This document shows, piece after piece, positions 33,472 to 41,443 of a stretch of DNA of 41,443 nucleotides. The notes under the pieces were generated by a model that did no database searches, was not told the DNA's origin, and saw only the letters and a program-made list of their open reading frames with translations. The translations under genes were made by a program, and so were the position numbers. Every line of letters begins with the position of its first letter. Position 1 is the first letter of the stretch. This stretch comes from Veillonella sp. R32. Its GTDB lineage: Bacteria; Bacillota; Negativicutes; Veillonellales; Veillonellaceae. The stretch covers positions 1-41,443 of the forward strand of contig NZ_NMZQ01000027.1 of assembly GCF_010093125.1 (NCBI RefSeq), written 5' to 3'.

Positions 33472-34055
33472 TGACAGAACAAGAAGTAAAACAATTATTA
33501 ATCGACACTAAAGCTATTTTAGAAGGCCATTTTCTCCTTACCTCTGGACTTCATAGCCCAATGTATGTAGAAAAATTTAATGTATTGCAACATCCTAAAT
33601 ACACGGAACGCCTTTGCCAAGAATTAGCAGCCCGTTTCAAAGACCAAAACGTGGAACTCGTAATTGGACCTATGACGGGCGGCATTTTATTGGCCCATGA
33701 AGTGGGCAAAGCCCTTGGTACACGTGCCATCTTTACGGAACGTGAAAAAGGTGTCATGACCTTGCGTCGCGGTTTCCGCATCAAGCCAGGCACACGCGTT
33801 CTTATCGTTGAAGATATTGTAACCACCGGTGGGTCTGTACGCGAAGTGGTTGATGTAGTAAAAGCCTCCCAAGGCGAAATCGTTGGCGTTGGCTTATTAG
33901 TCAATCGTAGTGGTGGTAAAGCAGACTTTGGCATTCCTAATGAAAAAGTTCAAGCTTTATTAAACTTAACCGTGCCAACCTACCAACCAGATGACTGCCC
34001 ACTTTGTAAAGATCATGTACCAATGACCGAACGTGGTAGTAAACACATTAAATAA
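33468..34055 (+). CDS. pyrE: Orotate phosphoribosyltransferase
   Basis: 195 aa. PRPP-binding motif VLIVEDIVTTGGSVREVVDVV (about 108-128); FTEREKGVMTLRRGFRIKPG is the flexible catalytic loop. It forms OMP from orotate and PRPP, the substrate of the adjacent PyrF. The start codon is one of two consecutive ATGs overlapping the pyrF stop. The C-terminal CPLCKDH pair of cysteines is often seen in the shorter Firmicutes-like PyrE group. The gene ends before a strong terminator shared with the convergent metal sensor. Confidence 0.96.
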   Translation: MMTEQEVKQLLIDTKAILEGHFLLTSGLHSPMYVEKFNVLQHPKYTERLCQELAARFKDQNVELVIGPMTGGILLAHEVGKALGTRAIFTEREKGVMTLRRGFRIKPGTRVLIVEDIVTTGGSVREVVDVVKASQGEIVGVGLLVNRSGGKADFGIPNEKVQALLNLTVPTYQPDDCPLCKDHVPMTERGSKHIK

Positions 34056-34080
34056 ATCATACAGCCCTATAACATTAAAA

Positions 34081-34128
34081 AGTCCCGCTCTCATTAGGAA
34101 CCATAGCTTACCTAATGAGGGCGGGGCT
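34081..34128. terminator. Terminator between convergent pyrE and the metal sensor
   Basis: AGTCCCGCTCTCATTAGG (34081-34098) pairs with 34111-34128; A-run before and T-run after allow action in both directions. Confidence 0.85.
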
Positions 34129-34134
34129 TTATTG

Positions 34135-34557
34135 TTATTTAATAAAACGATCAATCGCTTCGTTTAGTTTTTTCAAGGTTTCCGTATCATTATTTTTAAC
34201 TGCATCAACTATGCAATGTTCAATATGATCCTTCATGACAACGCGGCTTACGCTCTTTACGGCAGACCCTACCGCAGCCAGTTGTACTAATACTTCACTG
34301 CAATCTCGGCCACTTTCCACCATCCGTTTAACTGATTCTAAATGACCAACAATTCGAGATAGGCGATTAAGAACAGCCTTTGTTTGCGTATGAGAGTGAC
34401 TATGTCCATGGCTATGAAGTGCGGCCACCACCTCATCGTGACTATGGTCATGATTATGAATATGCTCCTGAAGAGGGGCCTGCTCAGTCACAGACTCTGC
34501 CGTATGATCATGGGCAATACCCATAGCATGCAACAGTTCATGGGATTCTTGGCTCAT
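34135..34557 (-). CDS. CsoR/RcnR/InrS-family metal-sensing repressor with His-rich N-terminus
   Basis: 140 aa. The conserved helical repressor domain begins near residue 58 (KAVLNRLSRIVGHLESVKRMVE). Ligand residues are Cys86, His111 and Cys115 with exactly CsoR/InrS spacing (25 and 4). The first 57 residues are extra and include many histidines (HIHNHDHSHDE, HSHGHSHSHTQ). The cyanobacterial nickel sensor InrS also combines Cys-His-Cys with N-terminal His, while copper CsoR lacks this tail. The nearby nickel/peptide-type importer favours nickel, but copper is not excluded. It probably represses an exporter or importer gene by binding DNA when metal-free. Confidence 0.88.
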   Translation of the reverse strand: MSQESHELLHAMGIAHDHTAESVTEQAPLQEHIHNHDHSHDEVVAALHSHGHSHSHTQTKAVLNRLSRIVGHLESVKRMVESGRDCSEVLVQLAAVGSAVKSVSRVVMKDHIEHCIVDAVKNNDTETLKKLNEAIDRFIK

Positions 34558-34711
34558 TCTTTCACCACCTTATACATACATTTCGCTACTTTATGTATTT
34601 ATTATATCACATCTAGCAAGCCCTCCTTCGAAAGCCCTATCTGGTGATCATATCATTTACATTATCTTTTTCATAATTATTTACGCCGTATACAAATGAA
34701 AAGACACTAAA

Positions 34712-36412
34712 CTACTTGCCTAGGTCCTGCCAATTTGCATACGCTTGTACCAGCCGTTGTGCTGTTTTAGATTGTGGTTTCTTTACCAATTCGCTAGCAT
34801 TGGCGCGTTCCACAATTTGACCGGCTTCTAACACGTAAATATAATCACAAAGTGTTGTAGCCACCTGTAAATCATGAGTAATCACTAATCCCGCTAAGTG
34901 TCGTTGTTGCCGAAGGTTCTGCAATACTTGCATAATTTCAAGGCGTACTGCGGGATCTAATGCTGATGTAATTTCATCGCAAAGCAGTAATTGTGGTTCA
35001 CAACTTAAGGCTCTCGCCAAGGCTGCTCGCTGGCATTCACCACCACTTAATTCATGAGGATAGCGCTTTGCATACGACTTCGGTAATTGCACCTGAGCTA
35101 ATAAGTTAGCTACTTTTGAAACGATGGTATCACCAGTCCATGAACTAGTATCTGAACCAGCTGAAAAAGGCCCCTCATTACAAAAACTATGCCAGCCTTT
35201 AGAACCGCTACGCCTAGTCTGAGACCGCAAAGCTTCGCCAATACTCCAACCGATAGTCTGCCGTGGATTAAAAGAGCTTTGAGGATTCTGTAAAATGGGT
35301 TGCACAATCTGCCCAAGTTCGGCTCGAGTAAAGGCCTGCAAAGGTGTTCCCCCATAAGTAATCAGCCCCTGTTGTACCGGTTGTAGACCTATTAAAGTAT
35401 TAAAAAACGTACTTTTCCCTGCCCCGCTAAGGCCCATTAAGGCAATCCAGTCGCCAGCTCCCAGCCTTAAGGATATATTTTGTAATACAGGCTCAGTCTC
35501 TTCATAGGCCACGGATACATCGGTTACAGATAATAAAGGAGTCTCTGAAACAGAAGTAATCTTTGATGGCACCTCAAAGGTTTTCGCAGCACTCCTTTTT
35601 ATAGAGTTTGCATTTTCAAGATTTATATTTTCAGAACAGGGATTACTTCGACTTGTTTGTAGTAAATTCTCTTTTACGTCCCGTTTTTCTAATTGCCCCT
35701 CTTTCATCTCATAAATGGTATGGCTCAAATGAACCGCTAACTCCAATTGATGCGTCACAAATACCAATGCCGCGCCACTTTGATCCTGCACTTGCCGGAG
35801 CAAGGCTACCATTTGTTGTTGTCGCACTACATCTAAATTCGCTGTCGGTTCATCCGCCACAATTAACTTTGGCTGCGGTAACAGCGCTAATAACATCACC
35901 ACTCGCTGTGCCATGCCACCAGATAACTCGCTAGGCCTTTGCTGTAATACAGTACTTGGTAAATCTAATTGTGGCAATATGTGGCGTATCCGTTCTTGCG
36001 CCTCGCCCCAGGATAAGTGAAGAACCTTAGCTACATCACGACATTGTGCTTCTATAGTTTTTACAGGACTCAACGAAGCCTGCGACTCTTGTGGCACATA
36101 CACAATAGCCCGCCCCCGTAATGTATGCCAAGCCTTTTCAGCGGTAGGCCAAGGAGTGCCATCAAACGAAGCCACCTCATAGTCCATTTGGCTATAACTA
36201 GGCAATAAACCCAATAAAGTGCGTAATAACGTCGTTTTACCACTTCCTGAAGGCCCTACAATAGCGATACTCTCACCAGCTTGTAATTGCAATTTTAATT
36301 TATTTAATACAACTTGCCCGTCATAAGCTACCGTAAGCCCTTGTAGATCTAATAGCCACGGCTCGTTATGCTTCGCCTGCCCGCTATGATTCGCCTGTCT
36401 CCGTTGATTCAC
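34712..36412 (-). CDS. Nickel/peptide ABC transporter, fused double ATPase
   Basis: 566 aa with two ABC ATPase domains in one chain; in most Opp/Dpp/Nik systems these are two proteins. Domain 1: Walker A GPSGSGKTTLL (about 53-63), signature LSGGMAQR, Walker B LIVADEPTAN. Domain 2: Walker A GLSGAGKSTFF (about 322-332), signature LSGGECQRAALARAL, Walker B LLLCDEITSALD. A low-complexity linker joins them (about 245-295). The start is GTG with AGGAGG eight bases upstream. It is last in the operon after the binding protein. Nickel rather than peptide is suggested by the neighbouring metal sensor. Confidence 0.92.
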   Translation of the reverse strand: MNQRRQANHSGQAKHNEPWLLDLQGLTVAYDGQVVLNKLKLQLQAGESIAIVGPSGSGKTTLLRTLLGLLPSYSQMDYEVASFDGTPWPTAEKAWHTLRGRAIVYVPQESQASLSPVKTIEAQCRDVAKVLHLSWGEAQERIRHILPQLDLPSTVLQQRPSELSGGMAQRVVMLLALLPQPKLIVADEPTANLDVVRQQQMVALLRQVQDQSGAALVFVTHQLELAVHLSHTIYEMKEGQLEKRDVKENLLQTSRSNPCSENINLENANSIKRSAAKTFEVPSKITSVSETPLLSVTDVSVAYEETEPVLQNISLRLGAGDWIALMGLSGAGKSTFFNTLIGLQPVQQGLITYGGTPLQAFTRAELGQIVQPILQNPQSSFNPRQTIGWSIGEALRSQTRRSGSKGWHSFCNEGPFSAGSDTSSWTGDTIVSKVANLLAQVQLPKSYAKRYPHELSGGECQRAALARALSCEPQLLLCDEITSALDPAVRLEIMQVLQNLRQQRHLAGLVITHDLQVATTLCDYIYVLEAGQIVERANASELVKKPQSKTAQRLVQAYANWQDLGK

Positions 36413-36430
36413 CTACCTCACCTCCTCTAC

Positions 36431-38002
36431 TTATTGTATATCTACATCCTTAGTAAACTCATAGTAATCGGTTGGATATGCTTTAAAGTTCACAACTTTA
36501 TGATTCATCACTAAATTCATTTTCAAATGGGCTATATAAATAACCGCCTCATCAGCAAGCACTTGGGCTGTCATTTGTTGTAGCAAATCTTGCCGTGCCT
36601 CTGGCGCTACCGTTTCATCCAATTGTTGCATTAAGCTTACAATCTCAGGGCTATTATATTGCCCTACATTATCTACCGCGTCAGGCATAATATTCGTTTT
36701 AAAATAGTATGTGCCATCACCCGTTGGGGCTGTTACAAAAGCCTTAGCAAAGACATCAAAATCGCCCTGCTTCAACACCCTTTTATACGCATCCGTAGCA
36801 TTTACCTCTACTTTAATGCCAATCTGTTTCAAGGTTGCTTGCGCGGACTCAGCTAATAAAGGTAACTCTTGTCGCGAGGTATACGTTAACCAACGAAGCG
36901 TTAAAGGCTCTCCATTCTTATCTACATAACCATCACCATCGCTATCCCGATAACCAGCTTCCACCAATAAAGCTTTGGCCTTCGCTACATCATAGGACGG
37001 TGCGACTACCGACATTTGCCCTAATTTAGTATTACTTGGAAACGGTCCTACCGCTGGTATGCCATTGCCTTTAAGCAAAACAGATGCAAACTGTGCTTTA
37101 TCAATCGCGCTAGCTATAGCCTCGCGAACACGCTTATCCTGCATAGTAGGGCTTTTAAAATTAAAGGCCACTTGATAGACCCGTGAAGTGGCCGCCGAAC
37201 TAATAGTAAATGTTTGTTGGTCTACAAATAAGTTCAAACTACTGTAAGGTAAGCCTTGAGCCGCCTCAATATCCCCCTTTTGCAAGGCCATAGTGAGCGT
37301 ATCACCATCCGTAATGCGCGTCACTTCGACGCCATCTAATTTAGGCCGGCCACCCCAATAGTTATCATTGCGCACTAAACTTACGCCCGTTTCACTCACC
37401 TTTGTCGCTTTAAAAGGCCCTGTACCAATAACTAGCCCATTAGGTGCCCCCTCGCTAAGGTCTACTATAGCGCTATAGGGATCTGCTAAAAATGTCAATA
37501 GTACAGCCACTGGATTGGTTGATTGAATCGTAACATACGGGTCTTCGGCTGTAATGGAGGTAATTTTTAAATCCTTTGGAGCTCGATCATGGTCGCGTAT
37601 TAATTCCTCTAAATTTGTTTTTACCATGGCTGCCGTAAGCGGCTTCCCATTAGAAAAAGTCACCCCTTCACGAATGTGTAAACGTACCGTATGGTCATCA
37701 ACGAGCTCCCAAGAGTCAGCTAACCAGGGGGCTACTTCCATGGTCTCCGTAAAACGTACCAACGTTTCACCCACACCATAGCGAACAGCGCTCCAACCTT
37801 GATACGACACATGGGGATTAAGGCCTGCATTTTCCATGGCAGGTCCATAGGCAGTTGTGCCATAATGCAAGATTTTCCCAGCAGGCTTTGTTTCAGATCC
37901 ACAGCCAACTAGGGCCAACAAGCATATTCCTAGCGTAGCCAGTATTCCTAGCTCCCGCCACCACCTAAGCGATTGTTTGTACGTCCTTCTTGCTATTGTC
38001 AT
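36431..38002 (-). CDS. ABC transporter substrate-binding lipoprotein (SBP_bac_5, NikA/DppA type)
   Basis: 523 aa. Signal peptide with a basic start (RRTYKQSLRWW), hydrophobic core and lipobox LALVGC, so Cys34 should be lipidated. The mature part is a family-5 solute-binding protein: NPHVSYQGWSAVRYGVGETLVRF near the N-terminus, APWLADSWELVDDHTVRLHIREGVTFSNGKPLTAAMV, and VREAIASAIDKAQFASVLLKGNG. The wording around NPH and GVGETL resembles nickel-binding members more than oligopeptide ones, but ligands cannot be fixed by eye. GAGG precedes the ATG. It sits between the permease genes and the ATPase. Confidence 0.88.
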   Translation of the reverse strand: MTIARRTYKQSLRWWRELGILATLGICLLALVGCGSETKPAGKILHYGTTAYGPAMENAGLNPHVSYQGWSAVRYGVGETLVRFTETMEVAPWLADSWELVDDHTVRLHIREGVTFSNGKPLTAAMVKTNLEELIRDHDRAPKDLKITSITAEDPYVTIQSTNPVAVLLTFLADPYSAIVDLSEGAPNGLVIGTGPFKATKVSETGVSLVRNDNYWGGRPKLDGVEVTRITDGDTLTMALQKGDIEAAQGLPYSSLNLFVDQQTFTISSAATSRVYQVAFNFKSPTMQDKRVREAIASAIDKAQFASVLLKGNGIPAVGPFPSNTKLGQMSVVAPSYDVAKAKALLVEAGYRDSDGDGYVDKNGEPLTLRWLTYTSRQELPLLAESAQATLKQIGIKVEVNATDAYKRVLKQGDFDVFAKAFVTAPTGDGTYYFKTNIMPDAVDNVGQYNSPEIVSLMQQLDETVAPEARQDLLQQMTAQVLADEAVIYIAHLKMNLVMNHKVVNFKAYPTDYYEFTKDVDIQ

Positions 38003-38026
38003 ACTATATCCTCACTTTCACAAAAC

Positions 38027-38869
38027 TCACCATGACCGCAACTGTTCCCCCACATAGTGAAACGCTCCGACCGTTATAATAATCGCCAAGCCTGGCCCCC
38101 ATAAGAGCCATGGTGCCGTCTGCAACAAGGTGCGATTCAAACTTAACATGCTCCCCCATTCAGCCAAGGGTGGCGTTGCCCCTAGCCCTAGAAAGGATAA
38201 ACCTGCTAATTCCATAAGCACAACACCTAAATCTAAAACAGCCCTCACAATAATAGGCCCTATAATATTGGGCACTATATGGTACCGTAAAATGCCCATT
38301 TCAGATTGTCCTTCTAAACGAGCGAGTTGAATATATGAAGCCTTACTAATTTGCAACGTCAAACTGCGTCCCAAACGTGCATATTTAGGCCACAAAACAC
38401 AAATTAAAGCGAGTGCCGCATGGTCTAAGCCGCCACCTAGCACCGCCGTAATCGCAATGGCAAACACTAAAGCAGGTAAAGCTAGCGCCACATCGGTTAT
38501 ACTCATAATCAATTGGCTCAGCCAATTCTGTCGTAAGGCACTCCATAACCCCAATAAACTGCCTCCTAAGCAAATGCTCATAGTTATGGCCAAGCTAAGC
38601 CCTACTGTCAAGCGACCGCCCGCTAAGATTCGTGCCAATACATCTCGGCCATACTGATCAGTACCTAACCAATGTACACTATCTGGGGCTTGTAAGGCTT
38701 GCTGTAACGCTTGTTCATACGGATTAAACGGCCACAGCCAGGGTCCTAGGCCAAGAAAAAGGATTAATAGGACTAAAGGCCAACTAACTTGCCCCCAATA
38801 ATACCACCGATCCTTGCCTGGGCCTGTTATAGCAAAATTTATAGCCGTCATACGGTCATTATACTTCAT
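38027..38869 (-). CDS. ABC transporter permease (NikC/DppC type)
   Basis: About 280 aa from ATG 38869 (GGAGG eight bases before), overlapping the other permease's end by 11 bases; a GTG at 38875 is too close to the ribosome site. The N-terminus has one membrane helix followed by the conserved HWLGTDQYGRDVLARILAGGRLTVGLSLA segment. The EAA loop lies in LARLEGQSEMGILRYHIVPN (near 190-210). About six helices in all. It forms the membrane channel with the upstream permease. Confidence 0.92.
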   Translation of the reverse strand: MKYNDRMTAINFAITGPGKDRWYYWGQVSWPLVLLILFLGLGPWLWPFNPYEQALQQALQAPDSVHWLGTDQYGRDVLARILAGGRLTVGLSLAITMSICLGGSLLGLWSALRQNWLSQLIMSITDVALALPALVFAIAITAVLGGGLDHAALALICVLWPKYARLGRSLTLQISKASYIQLARLEGQSEMGILRYHIVPNIIGPIIVRAVLDLGVVLMELAGLSFLGLGATPPLAEWGSMLSLNRTLLQTAPWLLWGPGLAIIITVGAFHYVGEQLRSW

Positions 38870-39971
38870 ACTCACGACCTCCAGACACCTTAGTTTGCCA
38901 ATGCTGTTGCCAACGCTCTACACTGTAATTTAACACCACATAAAATATAGATACCCACAGCACATAGGCTTGTAAAACGGGATAATCACGTGCCGTAATG
39001 GCATCAAATGCCATTTTACCAATGCCGTCCCACATAAAAATAGATTCTACAATGGTAACGCCCCCCAAGAGTGACCCACAACTCAACGCCAATAAAGTCA
39101 ACACCGGTGGCATAATTGCCAGACTCACATAGCGACTCATAATGGTAAACCACGTAAGGCCCCGACTGCGAAGCCCCATAATATAAGGTTTCTGTAGTTC
39201 CTCTAACGCTAAGGCGCGCACTTGTTGAATGTATTTCGCGCTCATAGACCAGGTTAGGGTCAGAGTAGGCAATATAATACTTCGCCAATCGCCTTGCCGT
39301 GAAACAACAGGTAATAAATCCCATTGTAACGCCACCACATATAAAAGTAATAGGGCTGTGAAAAAATTAGGCATAGTATTGCCTAATAGCGTAATCCCCC
39401 GAATTAAACGATCAGGCCAACGGCCCGCCTTATGTGCCAACCACAGACCAAGAGGCAAAGCAATGATAATCGTACTAGCAATAGCACTCACCATTAAAGC
39501 CAGTGTCGCTGGTAACTTACTACTAATAATGCGTACCACCGTTTCACCAGTCACTAAGGACTGTCCCAAATTGCCTTGTAATAGTTGTGTCCACCAATGT
39601 ACATATTGCATGCCCAAGGACACATCTAAGCCTAAGTCCGCTCGTTTTTCAGCTTGCATAGCTACACTTAAACTTTGCTGCTGTGAAAATACCATGTCCA
39701 CTACATCATCTTGTGTCATATGCATAAGTAAAAAAGTCAATGTCGCTACTAGCCATAAAACAAATAGAGCTCGCCATAAAGGCCCGACACCGATTCGTCT
39801 ATACCAAGGCCGTTGTTTTATACGGGGACTACCTTCTTTACTAAACAATAGGGCTTTCCTTTTAGGTTGTTCCGCCATAGCCTTTATGTTACGCTTCTTA
39901 GGTTGTTCTGCCATTACCTTTATGTTACGCGTCTCCACTGTTCCTGAGCAATCTCTTTTTTCTATTTTCAT
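38859..39971 (-). CDS. ABC transporter permease (NikB/DppB type) with repetitive N-terminus
   Basis: About 370 aa from ATG 39971 (AGGAGG); the frame reaches 40025 but has no ribosome site there. The core is DppB/NikB-like: a helix near WRALFVLWLVATLTFLLMHM, then LGLDVSLGMQYVHWWTQLLQGNLGQSL, and an EAA loop in YIMGLRSRGLTWFTIMSRYV. The first 55-60 residues form an unusual basic cytoplasmic tail with two tandem 12-residue repeats (RNIKVMAEQPKK, RNIKAMAEQPKR) encoded by 36-bp repeats at 39862-39933. It is the first gene of the importer operon. Confidence 0.92.
   Translation of the reverse strand: MKIEKRDCSGTVETRNIKVMAEQPKKRNIKAMAEQPKRKALLFSKEGSPRIKQRPWYRRIGVGPLWRALFVLWLVATLTFLLMHMTQDDVVDMVFSQQQSLSVAMQAEKRADLGLDVSLGMQYVHWWTQLLQGNLGQSLVTGETVVRIISSKLPATLALMVSAIASTIIIALPLGLWLAHKAGRWPDRLIRGITLLGNTMPNFFTALLLLYVVALQWDLLPVVSRQGDWRSIILPTLTLTWSMSAKYIQQVRALALEELQKPYIMGLRSRGLTWFTIMSRYVSLAIMPPVLTLLALSCGSLLGGVTIVESIFMWDGIGKMAFDAITARDYPVLQAYVLWVSIFYVVLNYSVERWQQHWQTKVSGGREYEV
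39862..39933 (-). repeat. Two tandem 36-bp repeats in the permease N-terminus
   Basis: 39862-39897 and 39898-39933 are nearly identical direct copies, in frame (12 codons each). This is a recent tandem duplication. Confidence 0.85.
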
Positions 39972-40023
39972 GGCGTCACCTCCTAACCGCTTATAACTTG
40001 ATGTTACATTCAAACTAGCATTC

Positions 40024-40198
40024 ACTTTAAGTTCTCTTTTACTTTAAGTTCTCTTCCACTTTACATGATCTTCTACTTTCAGCTAGCTTCTATTATTATC
40101 TATTCTCCACTTTTATCTATTTCTAACTTTTATCTATTTTTCACGTTAAGATATTTTTTACGTTACGTTAAGCAAACTTTTACTTTAAAATATCTTAT
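40024..40198. repeat. Degenerate 17-bp tandem array upstream of the importer operon
   Basis: Units start at 40024, 40041, 40058, 40075, 40092, 40109, 40126, 40143 and 40160, each beginning ACTTT, ACGTT or a variant. The first two (ACTTTAAGTTCTCTTTT and ACTTTAAGTTCTCTTCC) and the 40109/40126 pair (ACTTTTATCTATTT) are the most alike. The period is constant at 17 bp over at least eight units. It lies just before the permease start, probably in its leader or promoter. Confidence 0.65.
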
Positions 40199-40408
40199 AA
40201 TTCTAAAATACTAACGTACTTATTTTAGTGTACCTATCTCAAAGGCTCTTGAAAAGCCACCCTGGGGGATAGATATTTGAAAAATAACCCCCACCCCCGC
40301 TTACGAAATATAAAAAATTTCTCTATACTACTATAGTAACTACTGGATAGACGAATACATCTAGATAGGCACTAGTAAATATATAACACAGGGAAACAGG
40401 AGTCTGTT
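40199..40408. other. Divergent promoter region with a G/C-run hairpin
   Basis: No gene. TGGGGG (40263-40268) pairs with CCCCCA (40288-40293), and a second C5 run follows, giving two adjacent G5 runs on the minus strand. GGCT...AGCC pairing is seen at about 40244-40258. Promoters for both flanking genes must lie here but none is clear. CAGGAG precedes the methyltransferase ATG. Confidence 0.4.
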
Positions 40409-41116
40409 ATGAATATATCTGAACGAATTGAATCTTATTGGGATACACGTAGCGACGCATTCAACAAATTACGTCTCCGTGAATTAAAAAGTCCTAATGC
40501 CATAGCGTGGCATGGCCTATTAGCCAAGCATGTACCTTTGGAGCGCCCTCTGCGTATCTTAGACGTAGGTACCGGTACAGGCTTCTTTACCTTTTTACTT
40601 TGTCGCCACGGTCATACGGTAACCGGCATTGATATGTCACATCAAATGGTACATAACGCCCGTCGTAACGCAGCCAATTTTCATAGCACCGCTACGTTTG
40701 AAAAGATGGATGCTACCAAGCTTCAATATGAAGATGAAACTTTTGATGCTATTTTAAGTCGTAATTTAACCTGGACCCTGCCAGACCCTAAAGCGGCCTA
40801 TAAAGAATGGCTTCGTGTCTTAAAACCTAAAGGCGTCATTCTTAATTTCGACTCAGATTATGGCAAAACACAATTTACACGCAATGAAGGTCGCGTTCAT
40901 GCCCAAATTGACACCACCTTACTCGATGAATGTACAGCCATTAAAAATAGCTTAGCCATTAGCCAAGAAACACGACCTGCTTGGGATATGGCTATTTTTA
41001 AAGAACTAGGCGCTCAAGAAGTAAGCGTACTTAACGATGTACGTCAAGACGTACAAAAAGATGATAATTTGCAGTATGAAGAAATCGAGATATTCATGAT
41101 TAGGGTTGTAAAATAA
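40409..41116 (+). CDS. Class I SAM-dependent methyltransferase
   Basis: 235 aa. Motif I LDVGTGTGFFTFLL (about 51-64) binds SAM; GIDMSHQMVHNAR follows (acidic residue at the end of strand 2), then FDAILSRNLTWTLPDP and LRVLKPKGVILNFD. This is the Methyltransf_11/25 group, small-molecule or uncharacterised substrates. GIDMS and the HGHTVTG strand are typical of such enzymes next to metal-transport genes in Negativicutes-like genomes only as a loose impression; the substrate is unknown. CAGGAG precedes ATG. It is divergent from the importer operon and may share its regulation. Confidence 0.85.
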   Translation: MNISERIESYWDTRSDAFNKLRLRELKSPNAIAWHGLLAKHVPLERPLRILDVGTGTGFFTFLLCRHGHTVTGIDMSHQMVHNARRNAANFHSTATFEKMDATKLQYEDETFDAILSRNLTWTLPDPKAAYKEWLRVLKPKGVILNFDSDYGKTQFTRNEGRVHAQIDTTLLDECTAIKNSLAISQETRPAWDMAIFKELGAQEVSVLNDVRQDVQKDDNLQYEEIEIFMIRVVK

Positions 41117-41139
41117 GTCAGTCTTTTTGAGGGTGTAAT

Positions 41140-41211
41140 AAAAGCGTAATATTGGCTCAAAAACACAGAGTTCTTACGAACAATGGTTTTTTCTGCCAAT
41201 ACTACGCTTTT
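41140..41211 (+). terminator. Hairpin terminator after the methyltransferase, also first copy of the end repeat
   Basis: AAAAGCGTA..TATTGGC (41140-41156) pairs with GCCAATA.TACGCTTTT (41195-41211), followed by ATTTTTCC. The 38-base loop contains ACGAACAATGG, the core of the tandem repeat that follows. Confidence 0.6.
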
Positions 41212-41443
41212 ATTTTTCCTTAACCGTTAAAAGACTGCCTGTATGTTACGGGAGAAGCAGAAAGTTCTCACGAACAATGGTTTTCTCCGCCAATACTCCA
41301 TTTTTATCTCCACAACATAAAGGCTGACTGTATTTTACGGAAAAGCGGGAGGCCTTACGAACAATGGTTTTCTCCGCCAATACTCCATTTTTATCTCCAC
41401 AACATAAAGGCTAACTGTATTTTACGGAAAAGCGGGAGGCCTT
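41170..41443. repeat. 87-94 bp tandem repeat running off the window
   Basis: The core ACGAACAATGGTTTT recurs at 41176, 41270 and 41357, and a fourth copy would begin at 41444. Spacing is 94 then 87 bp; the last two units are almost identical, including CGCCAATACTCCATTT and CACAACATAAAGGCT. Each unit on the minus strand has GGAG-ATAAAA-ATG followed by a short ORF (41227-41301 and 41335-41388). Looks like a lineage-specific intergenic repeat. Confidence 0.8.

Noticed and set aside
41170-41443. CRISPR array
   Set aside because: Units are 87-94 bp with nearly all of the unit conserved and no short-repeat/unique-spacer pattern.

Overview
The window looks like a low-GC Negativicutes chromosome, most likely Veillonella or a close relative. 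This is inferred from gene content: an LPS-type kinase (diderm envelope) beside Firmicutes-style features such as an S-box (SAM-I) riboswitch, strong GGAGG ribosome sites and an M2-type [FeFe] hydrogenase. No rRNA, tRNA or CRISPR array was seen.

Layout. 1-2863: end of a LysR regulator, then (minus strand) an RraA-family aldolase gene followed by a DASS carboxylate transporter broken by a one-base frameshift. 3148-5055: a complete IS1182-family insertion sequence. 5065-7306: an unrecognised two-gene membrane-protein operon. 7766-13703: a citDEF-like citrate-lyase operon, a LysR gene, a second frameshifted DASS transporter and a COG3618-type amidohydrolase/lactonase. The flanking blocks together look like a partly decayed organic-acid catabolic locus interrupted by the IS. 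13762-19000: a small protein, a TSUP permease, a regulator made of five tandem helix-turn-helix repeats with an iteron-like array in its leader, an M50 protease, a low-molecular-weight tyrosine phosphatase and a HigBA-type toxin-antitoxin pair.

19068-24864 is a minus-strand 2-keto-3-deoxygluconate (KDG) cluster: kdgR(LacI)-kduI-kduD-kdgT-kdgK-kdgA. It would take up KDG or 5-keto-4-deoxyuronate and convert it to pyruvate and glyceraldehyde-3-phosphate. 25273-27830 is an S-box controlled operon (core MetE-like methyltransferase, azlC, azlD). It is followed by the [FeFe] hydrogenase with a structured leader, an LPS-kinase-like gene, a 2-hydroxyacid dehydrogenase, a second RraA paralogue and pyrF-pyrE.

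34135-40023 holds a His-rich CsoR/InrS-like metal sensor and a nickel/peptide-type ABC importer (two permeases, lipoprotein binding protein, fused double ATPase), preceded by a degenerate 17-bp repeat array. The window ends with a SAM methyltransferase and an 87-94 bp tandem repeat running off the edge.

The strongest candidates for something undescribed are the five-HTH protein with its nine-copy 15-bp array, the citrate-lyase-like operon whose acyl carrier protein lacks the aligned prosthetic-group serine, the unrecognised membrane pair, and the terminal repeat with mini-ORFs. All calls come from reading the sequence; no database search was run.
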